Part shown: in pieces, positions 44,424 through 53,660 of the stretch
How the letters are laid out: every line of letters begins with the position of its first letter
Numbering within the stretch: position 1 is the stretch's first letter
Source of the DNA: Corynebacterium sp. NML130628
Lineage (GTDB): Bacteria > Actinomycetota > Actinomycetes > Mycobacteriales > Mycobacteriaceae
Direction of reading: 5' to 3'
DNA length: 64,000 bases
NCBI RefSeq assembly: GCF_001875665.1
Contig: NZ_MLAL01000015.1
Coordinates: 22,953-86,952 of the forward strand
Made by a program: the position numbers and the translations under genes
Notes under the pieces: model-generated
The model's database searches: none
What the model saw: the letters and a program-made list of their open reading frames with translations, nothing else
What the model was told of the DNA's origin: nothing

Positions 44424-45752
44424 TTAGTTCGCAGTCCGCGGTGGCGCCTGCTCGACGATCTTGAGCCTGCGCATCTGTGGCTGCGCCTTCGCCCGCGCCA
44501 CCAGCAGCCCCACCATCAGCAGGGCGGCTAGCACGTACATGGCAATCCAGGCGTGCTGGAAATCCTCCCACGTGTACTGCACCGAATCCGCCGAGTGGTC
44601 CAGCAAAATGCCCACCGCCTGCGCCGAGACCATGGCGGAGGTAAACCCGCCCATGTTCGCCAGGCCGGTCCCGGTTGCCACCATGGCGGGCGGCACGTGT
44701 TCGCGCACGTTATCGAAACCGAAGTTGGACGCGGGCACCACCGTGCCCATCACGATCACCACGCTCAGGATCGCGCCGTAGCCGCGCGGAGTGGACGTCG
44801 AAAAGAACCACAAAAACATCAGTGGCGTCAGTGAGCACAGCATGATGGCCGCCACGTCGCGGCGCACCCCCATGCGGGCAGAGACCGCCCCGAGCACGGG
44901 CGCAGCCACGACCATGCACACGGTGAGCACGATGAGCACCGTGCCGGCCTCTTGCTCGTTCAGGCCCATGCCGAGCGTCATCATTGGCACGCCCCACAGC
45001 AGCGTGAAGGTGACCATCGGGAAGATGGAAAACCCGTGGATGAAGAACGCCTCCCAGCACACGAGGGAGCGCACCACCGTCGAAAGCGTGGTGCGAAGCG
45101 GCACCTTTGCACCCTTAGCCGCAGCTTCCTCACCAGGCGTCGTGGGGGCGTCCGCCACCGCCACCAGCGCGGCGAGTGCCACCAACACCCCGAGCGCACC
45201 CAGCGAAACGAACGCGACCTGCCAGCCCCTCGCGTGCAGCAGCGCCAAAAACGGCACCGCGGACAGGAACTGACCCATCTGCCCAATCGCCGTGGAAAGC
45301 TGCGTAAACAGCGGCGTTTGGCGGGGCGGGAACCAGCTCGGCAGGATACGCATCACCGCCAAGAACGCCGTGGCGTCGCCCGCGCCGATCAAAACGCGCG
45401 CCGCAAGCGCGACAGGGTAGGAGGACGTAAACCCAAGCAGGATCTGGCCCACCGCCATCACCAACGCACCGACGATCAACATGAAGCGAGGCCCCTGCCT
45501 ATCAATCAGCACCCCAGTCGGGATCTGCGCCAGCGAGTAGACACCAACCTGCACGGCGGTGAACACGGCGATGCGCGAGGCGTCGATACCAAAGCGATCG
45601 ATCGCCTCGACACCCGCGACACCGAACGACGTGCGACCCAAGATGGCGACCACGTACACCGCGACCGCACCGAACCACACAAACAGGGCGCGCCGGGTCA
45701 CGCGCTGCTGCGGATCGTTGGACTGGGAAATAGGGGAGTTGGAACCGGGCAT
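44424..45752 (-). CDS. MFS transporter
   Basis: A 442-residue MFS protein with about twelve hydrophobic segments. The start at MPGSNSPIS (45752) is chosen; upstream codons are not plausible. 'GVLIDRQGPRFMLIVGAL' is the MFS loop 2-3 (D-R-x-G-x-R), and 'LIGAGDATAFLAVMRILPSWFP' lies in helix 4-5. It converges on the glnE unit and is divergent from thrC (71 bp). Substrate unknown; the sequence resembles anion/cation symporter-type MFS proteins. Confidence 0.8.
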   Translation of the reverse strand: MPGSNSPISQSNDPQQRVTRRALFVWFGAVAVYVVAILGRTSFGVAGVEAIDRFGIDASRIAVFTAVQVGVYSLAQIPTGVLIDRQGPRFMLIVGALVMAVGQILLGFTSSYPVALAARVLIGAGDATAFLAVMRILPSWFPPRQTPLFTQLSTAIGQMGQFLSAVPFLALLHARGWQVAFVSLGALGVLVALAALVAVADAPTTPGEEAAAKGAKVPLRTTLSTVVRSLVCWEAFFIHGFSIFPMVTFTLLWGVPMMTLGMGLNEQEAGTVLIVLTVCMVVAAPVLGAVSARMGVRRDVAAIMLCSLTPLMFLWFFSTSTPRGYGAILSVVIVMGTVVPASNFGFDNVREHVPPAMVATGTGLANMGGFTSAMVSAQAVGILLDHSADSVQYTWEDFQHAWIAMYVLAALLMVGLLVARAKAQPQMRRLKIVEQAPPRTAN

Positions 45753-45823
45753 GCGGTACAAGGTACTCCTCCGCCTGGGCAATCTGGCATGCGGGTCGGA
45801 TGCGTCACGTAGACTGTGCAACC

Positions 45824-47269
45824 GTGGATTACATTTCAACGCGCGATACCGCAGGCACAACCTACAAGTTCACCGACATTTTGCTCACGGGCCTAAGCCC
45901 GGACGGCGGCTTGTTCCTCCCCGTCGAGTACCCGCAGCTGACCCCTGAGCAGCTCGATAGTTGGCGCACGCTGCTCGCCGGGCGCGGGTACGCGGCACTC
46001 GCCGCCGAAGTGCTCAAGCTTTTTATGGACGACATCCCGCACGCCGACATCGAAGCGATCACGGCCCGCGCCTACCGCACCCCAGTATTTAACGACGCCG
46101 CCATCGTCCCCGTGACCAAACTCGAGGACGACCTGTGGCTGGCACACCTCTCTGAGGGGCCAACCGCGGCGTTTAAGGATATGGCGATGCAGCTGCTCGG
46201 CGAGCTCTTCGAGTACGAGCTTGGCCGCCGCGGCCGTCACCTGAACATCCTGGGAGCCACCAGTGGCGACACCGGCTCGTCCGCCGAGTACGCGATGCGT
46301 GGCCGCGAAAACATCCGCGTGTTTATGCTCACTCCGGCAGGCCGGATGACGCCGTTCCAGCAGGCCCAGATGTTTGGCCTGGACGACCCGAACATTTTTA
46401 ATATTGCCCTCGATGGCGTCTTCGATGACTGCCAGGACGTCGTCAAGGCCGTCCACGGCGACGCCGACTTCAAGGCGAAGTACGCCATCGGTGCCGTCAA
46501 CTCGATCAACTGGGCGCGCCTGCTTGCTCAGACGGTCTACTACATCTCCACCTACCTGCGCGTGACCGAAAACAACTCACAGAAGGTGAGCTTCTCGGTG
46601 CCGACGGGCAACTTCGGCGACGTGTGCGCCGGCTACATCACCAAGCGGATGGGCCTACCCGTTGACCGCCTGATCGTGGCAACCAACGAGAACGACGTCC
46701 TCGACGAGTTCTTCCGCACCGGCCAGTACCGCCCGCGCAGCGCGGCCGAGACCCAGGCGACGTCCTCGCCATCCATGGATATCTCGAAGGCGTCGAACTT
46801 CGAGCGCATGATGTTCGACGCCGTCGGGCGCGACGCCGCACTGACCAACGAGCTTTTCGGTACCAAGGCCAACGATGGCGGCTTCGCCGCTGAGGATTTC
46901 GGTGGCGCAGACGTCCTGGAGCGTATCCGCGACGCGTTCGGGTTCTGCTCCTCTTCGTCCACCCACGCCGACCGCGTGGCAACCATCCGTGAGGTCCACG
47001 AACGATCTGGCGTACTGATCGATCCACACACCGCCGACGGTGTCCACGCCGCGCGCGCCGTCAGTGGCGACGTCGATGCCCCAGTCGTCGTGCTTGAGAC
47101 CGCACTGCCGGTGAAGTTCGCCGAGACCATCGTCGAGGCCACCGGGACCCAGCCGGAGGTGCCCGAGCGTTTCCGTGGCATCATGGACCAACCACGGCAC
47201 GTCACCGAATTGCCGAATGACGCCGAAGCCGTGAAGGCCTTTATCCAAGACTCCATCGAAGGGAAGTAG
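45824..47269 (+). CDS. thrC: Threonine synthase
   Basis: PLP-dependent conversion of O-phosphohomoserine to threonine. 481 residues, GTG start at 45824. The PLP Lys 118 lies in 'PTAAFKDMAMQLLGE', and 'ATSGDTGSSAEYAMRGR' is the phosphate-binding loop. The end 'FIQDSIEGK' is typical of corynebacterial ThrC. Followed after three bases by a 47-residue gene. Confidence 0.95.
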   Translation: MDYISTRDTAGTTYKFTDILLTGLSPDGGLFLPVEYPQLTPEQLDSWRTLLAGRGYAALAAEVLKLFMDDIPHADIEAITARAYRTPVFNDAAIVPVTKLEDDLWLAHLSEGPTAAFKDMAMQLLGELFEYELGRRGRHLNILGATSGDTGSSAEYAMRGRENIRVFMLTPAGRMTPFQQAQMFGLDDPNIFNIALDGVFDDCQDVVKAVHGDADFKAKYAIGAVNSINWARLLAQTVYYISTYLRVTENNSQKVSFSVPTGNFGDVCAGYITKRMGLPVDRLIVATNENDVLDEFFRTGQYRPRSAAETQATSSPSMDISKASNFERMMFDAVGRDAALTNELFGTKANDGGFAAEDFGGADVLERIRDAFGFCSSSSTHADRVATIREVHERSGVLIDPHTADGVHAARAVSGDVDAPVVVLETALPVKFAETIVEATGTQPEVPERFRGIMDQPRHVTELPNDAEAVKAFIQDSIEGK

Positions 47270-47272
47270 CAC

Positions 47273-47416
47273 ATGGCACAGGAACAGTTCGCAGGCCCGG
47301 AGTACTTCACCGAGTTTGACCCTGAGAAGTTCATCCGTGACATGAAGATCCAAAAGGAAGAGGCCGCCAAGGGCGACCCTGCCTTCGCCGACGATGAAGC
47401 GGGCGATGAGCAGTAG
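47273..47416 (+). CDS. Small 47-residue acidic protein
   Basis: ATG at 47273 is preceded by GAAGGGAAG overlapping the thrC stop. The translation (MAQEQFAGPEYFTEFDPEKF opening, acidic C-terminus ending DEAGDEQ) has no signal or membrane segment. It overlaps the start of the protease gene by 11 bases (47406-47416), so thrC, this gene and the protease may be translationally coupled. It is too short to be called by most gene finders. Confidence 0.5.
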   Translation: MAQEQFAGPEYFTEFDPEKFIRDMKIQKEEAAKGDPAFADDEAGDEQ

Positions 47417-48431
47417 CGGCGACCTCGCCAAGAAATACCAGCCCGAAGACGGGCAACAGTGGACGTTCCCGGAGCCGGTCGCCCCGCTAGGGCAGCCGGC
47501 GCCTCGACGCGGACTGGGTGGTGGCGCCTGGTTCACCATCGTCGTCGCCGCGCTGTGCTTGGTCGGGATGGTGGTGTGGCTGGGCCTGCACACCTCTGAA
47601 ATAGACACGCGCACGGCCGAGGAGCGCCAAGCCCAGGAAGCCGTCCAGCGCCCCGGAGAGCAGTCGCCTGCCGCGGAGACGGGCAACCGGATCCTCGTGC
47701 CCGCGTTCGCACCGTGGGCGCCGGGTTCGCTGATTCAGTCCACAGACCACTACCCGGAGCCGGGGGAGCGCTTCACCGCGCAGTCGTGCACTGTAGCGTT
47801 TACTTTTTCGGGTGCCGACGGCCGCTCCTACGCCGTCACCGCCGGGCACTGCGGGCGCGAAGGCCACCTCGTGTGGCCGAAGGGGGCGTCGGACACCAAC
47901 GACTACTCGCACGAGGTCGGCAGGTTTATCTACTCCGGGCTCTACACCCCGGACGTGGAGGACCCGCAGGCCGAACGCATCGACATCGGCATCATCGAGA
48001 TCTACGACACGGACCGCGCCGTGCCACTCGTCGGCGACCCGATCCCAACGGGCATCGGCGCCGACATCGGCCCCGTTGATCGCGTTTGCAAGACCGGCGG
48101 AACCACCGGCTACACCTGTGGCCACTTCGAGGCCGCGAGCCGCGTCCAGATCGTGACCGCCCACGACGACGAAGAGCAACGTGAGTCCCGCGGCGACATC
48201 GCGGGTGTGTGCGCCTCCTCCGGCGACTCCGGCGGCCCCGTCTTCGCCGACGTGAACGGGCGGGCCACCATCATCGGCGTGGTTTCCGGGACGGAAGCCG
48301 ACCGTTCAGGGGAGGAGTGCTGGGAAGGCATGGAGGACCCGATCATGATGTCCTACTCCAACGTCGACCAGATCTTGCAAGTCATCGAGCGCGTCGTGCC
48401 GGACGCCCAGTGGGTCGAACAGCAGTGGTGA
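47406..48431 (+). CDS. Membrane-anchored trypsin-like serine protease
   Basis: A 341-residue protein. A transmembrane helix at ~44-62 ('WFTIVVAALCLVGMVVWLGL') and an external peptidase S1-type domain. Catalytic His 148 in 'VTAGHCG', Asp in 'RIDIGIIEIYD', and Ser 275 in 'SGDSGGPVF'. Cys pairs in 'TAQSCTVAF'/'AGHCG' suggest disulfides. Start at MSSSGD (47406) is favoured by coupling with the small upstream gene. Confidence 0.85.
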   Translation: MSSSGDLAKKYQPEDGQQWTFPEPVAPLGQPAPRRGLGGGAWFTIVVAALCLVGMVVWLGLHTSEIDTRTAEERQAQEAVQRPGEQSPAAETGNRILVPAFAPWAPGSLIQSTDHYPEPGERFTAQSCTVAFTFSGADGRSYAVTAGHCGREGHLVWPKGASDTNDYSHEVGRFIYSGLYTPDVEDPQAERIDIGIIEIYDTDRAVPLVGDPIPTGIGADIGPVDRVCKTGGTTGYTCGHFEAASRVQIVTAHDDEEQRESRGDIAGVCASSGDSGGPVFADVNGRATIIGVVSGTEADRSGEECWEGMEDPIMMSYSNVDQILQVIERVVPDAQWVEQQW

Positions 48432-48432
48432 G

Positions 48433-49161
48433 CTACTGCGTATCGGGCGTCGTGTTCGTCTGTAGGTCGTGCTTGCCCTTGTTATCAATCTCGAGCGTGG
48501 TCACTTCGCCCGCCCCGTATGCCTGGTAAATCACCTCGACGAAGCCGTCGGGCAGGCCGACCTCCTCCCACATTGCGACCAGGCTGTCGCGATCAGCCTC
48601 GTCGGCCACGTTCATCCACGTTACCTTGACTTTCTGCCCGAACGGGTAGTGCAGGAACCCGACGAAGTCGGCGTCGTACCCCACCGCGAGGCGCGTGAGC
48701 TGCGCAATCGATTCTGGTGCGGGCGCATCGTGGCAGTAGTCCCACAAACTCACATTGAGGTTGCTGCCCGTGCGAAGCTCAACGCCGGGGATGCAGTTCT
48801 GCTGCAGCAAACGCGACAGGTGGCCCGAGAACGAGTCCACATCCTGCACTGCGGTATCCGTGATATCGCCGCGTACCGCCGCGCCACGATGTGCCTCGCG
48901 CACCTGCGCGTTCGCGATCAGGTAGGGCCGGATGCTCGCCTCTATCGACGCAACATCGGCCTGCGGTGCTTCCGGCAAAAACACCAGCTCGCGCTGCAGC
49001 CGCGTTTCCTGCGGGGCGTTGTGGTGGTAGGCGTACAGCGCAACTGCCAGCGACGCCAACACCACCACAAGTGCGCCGTAGACCACCACAAACACTGCTG
49101 TCGGCACTCGACGAAGCAAAGCGGCAGACTGGGAGGAGTCATCATTGGCGGTGTGCAACAT
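48433..49161 (-). CDS. Hypothetical membrane-anchored protein
   Basis: A 242-residue protein with one N-terminal transmembrane helix (~22-45, 'AVFVVVYGALVVVLASLAVAL') and an external domain with two Cys ('QQNCIPG', 'LWDYCHDA'). No motif that I recognise. Start at MLHTAND (49161) is divergent from the Nudix gene; the longer frame over Nudix is rejected. It converges on the protease gene with one base between them. Confidence 0.65.
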   Translation of the reverse strand: MLHTANDDSSQSAALLRRVPTAVFVVVYGALVVVLASLAVALYAYHHNAPQETRLQRELVFLPEAPQADVASIEASIRPYLIANAQVREAHRGAAVRGDITDTAVQDVDSFSGHLSRLLQQNCIPGVELRTGSNLNVSLWDYCHDAPAPESIAQLTRLAVGYDADFVGFLHYPFGQKVKVTWMNVADEADRDSLVAMWEEVGLPDGFVEVIYQAYGAGEVTTLEIDNKGKHDLQTNTTPDTQ

Positions 49162-49194
49162 GCCGTAAATAGTAACCGAAGTACACTTGAACCC

Positions 49195-49722
49195 ATGCCT
49201 ATACCCGAGTTCATCGTGCAGACCAGAACAAAGATCGGAACCGACCCAATGTGGGTTCCCTCCGTATGCGCCGTCGTGCTGCGGGATTCCACCGCAGATA
49301 CCCCGTGGGCAGTCCCCGAAGTGCTCCTCGTCCGCCGCGCGGACAACGAGGAGTGGACCCCGGTCACCGGCATCGCCGACCCTGGCGAGGACGCCCACGA
49401 CGCCGCCGTGCGCGAGGTGCTCGAAGAGACGGGCATCAAGGCAACCCCGGCAGCGATCCTCGGCGTCGGCGCCATCGGCCCCGTCACCCATGGCAATGGG
49501 GACGTCGCAAGCTACATGTCGACGCAGATCCGGCTCGAAGCCGTCGACCCTGCCCAGGAGCCCGTCGTCGGTGACGACGAATCCATCGACGTCGGCTGGT
49601 TCCCGCTGTCCCGCATGCCGGTCACGGACGCGAAGTGGCGCCTCGTCATCGGCGACGCCGCCGCTCAGCGCAAACGACCCGAGGGTTTCCAGCCGCGCAT
49701 GGGCTTTAGCAAGCGAAACTAA
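49195..49722 (+). CDS. Nudix hydrolase
   Basis: A 175-residue Nudix protein. The Nudix box reads G(x5)E(x7)REVLEETGI ('GIADPGEDAHDAAV' followed by REVLEETGI), complete. The substrate is a nucleoside diphosphate linked to another group, unspecified. It overlaps the GH25 gene start by one base (TAATG). Confidence 0.9.
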   Translation: MPIPEFIVQTRTKIGTDPMWVPSVCAVVLRDSTADTPWAVPEVLLVRRADNEEWTPVTGIADPGEDAHDAAVREVLEETGIKATPAAILGVGAIGPVTHGNGDVASYMSTQIRLEAVDPAQEPVVGDDESIDVGWFPLSRMPVTDAKWRLVIGDAAAQRKRPEGFQPRMGFSKRN

Positions 49723-50309
49723 TGCGGTTCGGCGTCGACGTATCCGAGCACCAGGCAGGCTTTGACTTCACTGCCTGCCCGCTCGACTTTGCCATCATCC
49801 GCACCACCGATGGCACCTACCAGGACCACGCGTTCCACACCCTGTTTGTCGACGCCCACTCCGCTCAACTCAACGTATCCACCTACCACTTCCTGCGCAG
49901 CCCGTCAGAGGGAACCACCGTGGCCGAGCAGATGGAAGCCAGCGTCGAGGTACTCCAGCGTGCCCCCGGCGCCATGCAGTGCCCGATGTGGCTCGACGTG
50001 GAAAGCCCCGCTGGGCTCACGCTTTCCGACGTCCGCTGCGCCTGCGACACCTTCCAGAGATTTGGGGTGCGCGTTGCTGGCATCTACACGAACGCCTGGT
50101 ACTGGCGCCGATACATGCGCCTGGCCCGCCCCTCCCAGTTCGGCGCCCTCTGGCTTGCCGACTGGGGCCCCAACGAGCCAGCCTTCCCCGGTGCCGACGC
50201 CTGGCCATCCCCACTCGGCATGGGTACCCCCGAGGTGTGGCAATACACCTCCCGCGGATCCATCGGGGGATTTACGGTGGACCTCAACGCATGGAGGGAA
50301 GCCTCATGA
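49722..50309 (+). CDS. Glycoside hydrolase family 25 (lysozyme-like)
   Basis: A 195-residue GH25 domain, opening 'GVDVSEHQAGFDF' (Asp 6) and 'WLDVESP' (catalytic Asp-x-Glu ~92-94). 'GIYTNAWYW' and 'LWLADWG' are family landmarks. No signal peptide is seen, so it is cytoplasmic or exported by another route; a phage-lysin origin is possible. It overlaps Nudix (1 base) and the cutinase gene (ATGA). Confidence 0.87.
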   Translation: MRFGVDVSEHQAGFDFTACPLDFAIIRTTDGTYQDHAFHTLFVDAHSAQLNVSTYHFLRSPSEGTTVAEQMEASVEVLQRAPGAMQCPMWLDVESPAGLTLSDVRCACDTFQRFGVRVAGIYTNAWYWRRYMRLARPSQFGALWLADWGPNEPAFPGADAWPSPLGMGTPEVWQYTSRGSIGGFTVDLNAWREAS

Positions 50310-51514
50310 GGGTTGTTCGCGCCATGTTGGCAGCTGCGCTGTGTGCTGCGTGCGTTGTGGCGCCTCCTGCCAACGCGCAGTTGTTGGGGAAAGGCAGCGA
50401 GGAACCTCTGCCGACGGCCCCACTCGAGGCCTTCGAGCGCAACATCGCGGCCCCGCCCTCGCGCTGTACCGATTACGAGATTGTCATTGCCGCCGGCACG
50501 GGAGACTCCAACCAGGGCGATGACCCGCTGCGCGTGCGCGGACTGCGCCCCGGCTCGACCCTAATCGCTGACGTCGAAGCAGCTGGCGGGAACGTGTCAG
50601 CCTGGCAGGTGCCGTATACGGCGTCGGTCGGCGTGCTCGGGACGCTAGGGGAGACCAGGACGAACATGGCGCTGCCGTACGGGGCGTCCTTAGACACAGG
50701 CAAACGGGCGGTGCGCGCGCACCTCGCCGCACTCCACGACGCATGCCCGGACACGAAGGTGCTGTTCCTCGGGTTTTCGCAAGGGGCGGGCCTGCTCGGG
50801 GACCTTGTGGCTGAGGAGCCCGACCCGCGCCTCGTCGCCGCCTATTTGATCGCCGATCCCGGGCGCAGCCGCACCACCTACCGCACAGCGACGACCACCA
50901 CCGGCGTGCGTGGCGTCCGTGGCGAAAACGGGGAGATCCTCATCCCGCTTGACGGCGTACAGCTTGCCAGCGACGTCTCCGGCCTCACGGGGCCACGCGG
51001 AGCATCGTTCCACGACACTGAGGCTGAGGTACTCACGTTTTGTCATAGCAACGACCTGGCCTGCGCCACGCAGCACGACGGGTTGGCGCAGCGCGTCGGC
51101 GTGCGCCTCGCCCAGCCCGCCGCGGCCCCGCTGCACAGGCTCGCCGGGCGTGGGTTCAAGGACTTTGGGCACAACCCCGTGGCGACGTTGCTTGCGCTGG
51201 CGTGGGAGCTGGCTGCCGTGTCAAATGTGGTGCGAGATTACCAGGGGGAGACGGCTCCGTTTTCAGGGGAGGACATCACGGGGTTAGGGGTGCTGCTTCA
51301 CGTGGCTGCGCGGGAATTGCTGCCGATGGCCGCCGGGCTAGGCACGCCTCAGGTCCCGATGCCACTGATTGACCTCATCCCGCACGTGATGAACATGATG
51401 GCCCACCACCTGTCCTACTTCGAAGGCGGCGACCACCCCGCGTGGACCATCGGCGGCGAATCAGTGGAAGCATGGATCGCCCGCGACATGGTCACCCGCA
51501 TCCAGGTGAGCTAA
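50306..51514 (+). CDS. Cutinase-like serine esterase (exported)
   Basis: A 402-residue protein. Signal peptide ~1-24 (cleavage after ANA), then a cutinase-like domain: 'YEIVIAAGTGDSN', the nucleophile Ser 158 in GFSQG, and the later 'FCHSNDLACATQ' with Cys and Asp. Cutinase-like proteins of mycolata act on lipids in the cell envelope. A C-terminal extension of ~150 residues is helical. ATG overlaps the GH25 stop (ATGA). Four bases overlap with the convergent deacetylase gene. Confidence 0.85.
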   Translation: MRVVRAMLAAALCAACVVAPPANAQLLGKGSEEPLPTAPLEAFERNIAAPPSRCTDYEIVIAAGTGDSNQGDDPLRVRGLRPGSTLIADVEAAGGNVSAWQVPYTASVGVLGTLGETRTNMALPYGASLDTGKRAVRAHLAALHDACPDTKVLFLGFSQGAGLLGDLVAEEPDPRLVAAYLIADPGRSRTTYRTATTTTGVRGVRGENGEILIPLDGVQLASDVSGLTGPRGASFHDTEAEVLTFCHSNDLACATQHDGLAQRVGVRLAQPAAAPLHRLAGRGFKDFGHNPVATLLALAWELAAVSNVVRDYQGETAPFSGEDITGLGVLLHVAARELLPMAAGLGTPQVPMPLIDLIPHVMNMMAHHLSYFEGGDHPAWTIGGESVEAWIARDMVTRIQVS

Positions 51515-52356
51515 CTGTTCTTGGTGGTGTAGGTTCTGCCGGGCGCAGGTTGCGGCACCATCTGATCCAGGCTCGCCGGCCGCAGCCCTTTTGCCCGCAG
51601 GCCGTCGATCACACACTCCACGGCTTGGGCCGTCGTCGGGTGGATATCGTGCATCAACACGATCGACCCGGCCCGCGCCTGGTCAACCGCAGTCTTGCAT
51701 GTCCGCGCCGGGTCACGATGCTTCCAATCCAACGTATCGACGTCCCACAGCACCACCGACTGCCCCTGCCCGCGCGCCGCGTCGGACACGGTCGCGTTGA
51801 GCGCCCCATACGGCGGGCGGATAAACCGCGGGGCAATACCGGTGGCGTCAGCAATCGCGCGGGAGCCTTCCTCAACTTCACGACGCACCTCCGGCTGCGA
51901 AAGCCTCGTCAAGTCGCGGTGCGTGGCGGTGTGGCTGCCCACCGTGTGACCCGCAGCCCGCATGCGCTGCACAGCGCCCGGGTTCGCGCGCACCTTCGGC
52001 GCCAACACGAAAAACGACGCCGTGGCGCGCTTGCGAGCCAGGATATCCAGCACCTGATTCGTGGAGGCCGCCGGACCATCATCAAAGGTCAGCGCTACGC
52101 AGTTCGAGCAGTCCGCAGGTTGTTCCTGGGCAGGCGTCGGTGAGCTGGGCGCAGGGGCCGGAGCAAGCTGCTGTGCCAACGGGTGGTTGCGAGCCTGCGG
52201 AGGCAGCGCCCGGTAGAGAGCCGCGCGGACTTCCTCACCAGCCTGGGAACTAGACTGGGAAAACGCCTGCGAACTGCCCGCGAGCGGGTTCGCGACCGCG
52301 TGCGGCGCAGTACACAGCACCGCCGCAGCAACGAGCGTGGACACTACTTTGCGCAT
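51511..52356 (-). CDS. Exported polysaccharide deacetylase (NodB domain)
   Basis: A 281-residue protein with a signal peptide (~1-22), a Pro/Ala linker, then a NodB domain: TFDDGP (90-95, catalytic Asp and metal Asp), 'SHTATHRD' (metal His 142 and 146), 'RPPYGALN' (Arg) and 'WDVDTLDW'. Likely trims acetyl groups from cell-wall peptidoglycan. Ends 4 bp into the convergent cutinase-like gene. Confidence 0.92.
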   Translation of the reverse strand: MRKVVSTLVAAAVLCTAPHAVANPLAGSSQAFSQSSSQAGEEVRAALYRALPPQARNHPLAQQLAPAPAPSSPTPAQEQPADCSNCVALTFDDGPAASTNQVLDILARKRATASFFVLAPKVRANPGAVQRMRAAGHTVGSHTATHRDLTRLSQPEVRREVEEGSRAIADATGIAPRFIRPPYGALNATVSDAARGQGQSVVLWDVDTLDWKHRDPARTCKTAVDQARAGSIVLMHDIHPTTAQAVECVIDGLRAKGLRPASLDQMVPQPAPGRTYTTKNS

Positions 52357-52388
52357 TGCTACACCACCATCCAGAGTCAGTACCCGTG

Positions 52389-53573
52389 TCAGAGTACCCG
52401 GTCTTCGGATTGCGTGAAATTGTGCCGCAGGTACTCGGCTGCGGGCACTACTTTGAACTCTTCCAATTGTTGGCCATGTTCGCCACGGTAGACCACCCAG
52501 CGCTGTGCCGGATCGATGTCCAACTGGCTCCCCACCGTGGCGACGTTTTTACCGTGGCGTGAACGGAACGTCATGGAGGACTTTATTTTCACAGCGCGCG
52601 GCCCGTGCGTCATATCGAGGAGATCTACTTCAATCTTGCTGTCATCACGATAGAAGTACAGCTCGGGAGTTACCCCTTGGTGGTGGTAGCACTTGGCGGT
52701 TTCTGCCACGAGAAGGTTCTCCATTACAGCGCCCAACGCCGGAGACCTCACCAAGTCTGCTTTTGTGCGGAGGCCCAGGAGGTGGCAAAGCAGGCCGGTG
52801 TCGTAGAAGTACAACTTCGGGGTTTTCGTGAGCGTTTTGCGGGAATTGGTGTGAAATGGGCGCAACGCGAACACGATAAAGCTGGATTCCAGGATGCTTA
52901 CCCAGTTCTTCATGGTTGCAAACGCGACACCGAGTTCACGAGCCAAGCCGGTGTAGTTGATGAGGTTTCCTGCGTTCAGCGCTAACAGGTTCATCATTTT
53001 TTGGAAGGCTTCCGCGTTCTGAACATTGAGTAGCTGCGTGACGTCCCGTTCGACGTATGTGCGGAGATAGTTCTGGTAGTAGATTTCTGGTGGCATATCT
53101 ATTTGATACAGGCGTGGGTAGCCACCACGAATCATGAATTCTTCAGCGCTTATGTCTGGTCGTGCGGCGAGTGCTTCCCGGAAAGATAGCGGTAGCAGGT
53201 GAGTGATGCCCACTCTTCCAGCTAGGCTTTGTGAGATCTTCTCCATTAAAAGGAAGTTCTGCGAACCGGAGAGCACGTATTGTCCAGGTGTGCCTCGTTC
53301 GTCCGAAATAACCTGCAGGGACGAGAATAGCTCGGGCGCATATTGAGCCTCGTCGATGATGAGGGCAGAGCCACGATCACGGATAAAACCCGTGGGGTCC
53401 TCGGTGGCTAACGCGCGTAGCGTTGGGTCTTCGAGATTGAGGTATGTAAATTCCGGAAACTGCTCGCGGACCAGCGTCGATTTTCCGCTTTGTCGGGGTC
53501 CGGTCACGCTGACAATAGGAAACCACGATGCCAGTTGCCCAAGATGCTGGCCCAATTCCCTTGGAATGAACAC
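52389..53573 (-). CDS. DUF4143-type P-loop ATPase
   Basis: A 394-residue protein: Walker A GPRQSGKS (25-32), Walker B 'LIIDEAQYAPEL', then an AAA_14/DUF4143 helical part and a C-terminal PD-(D/E)XK-like section ('SKIEVDLLDM', 'AVKIKSS'). Such stand-alone ATPases are widespread and of unknown role. GTG start at 53573 with a weak GGTGAA site. Tandem repeats in the promoter (53578-53619) are likely its operator. Confidence 0.85.
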   Translation of the reverse strand: MFIPRELGQHLGQLASWFPIVSVTGPRQSGKSTLVREQFPEFTYLNLEDPTLRALATEDPTGFIRDRGSALIIDEAQYAPELFSSLQVISDERGTPGQYVLSGSQNFLLMEKISQSLAGRVGITHLLPLSFREALAARPDISAEEFMIRGGYPRLYQIDMPPEIYYQNYLRTYVERDVTQLLNVQNAEAFQKMMNLLALNAGNLINYTGLARELGVAFATMKNWVSILESSFIVFALRPFHTNSRKTLTKTPKLYFYDTGLLCHLLGLRTKADLVRSPALGAVMENLLVAETAKCYHHQGVTPELYFYRDDSKIEVDLLDMTHGPRAVKIKSSMTFRSRHGKNVATVGSQLDIDPAQRWVVYRGEHGQQLEEFKVVPAAEYLRHNFTQSEDRVL

Positions 53574-53577
53574 TATT

Positions 53578-53619
53578 TCACCAAATCCCTAAAGTGTGAC
53601 TTACCAAATCCCTAAAGTC
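53578..53619 (-). promoter_or_regulatory. Tandem direct repeat upstream of the DUF4143 gene
   Basis: On the minus strand ACTTTAGGGATTTGGT occurs twice, ~23-24 bp apart (two helical turns), ending a few bases before the GTG start. The copies are flanked by GTGACTT/AAGTCAC-like bases. Typical of an operator for autoregulation. Confidence 0.6.
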
Positions 53620-53660
53620 ACGCCTGTTGATGCAGGTTGATCGGGGTCAATGCGGTCGGC

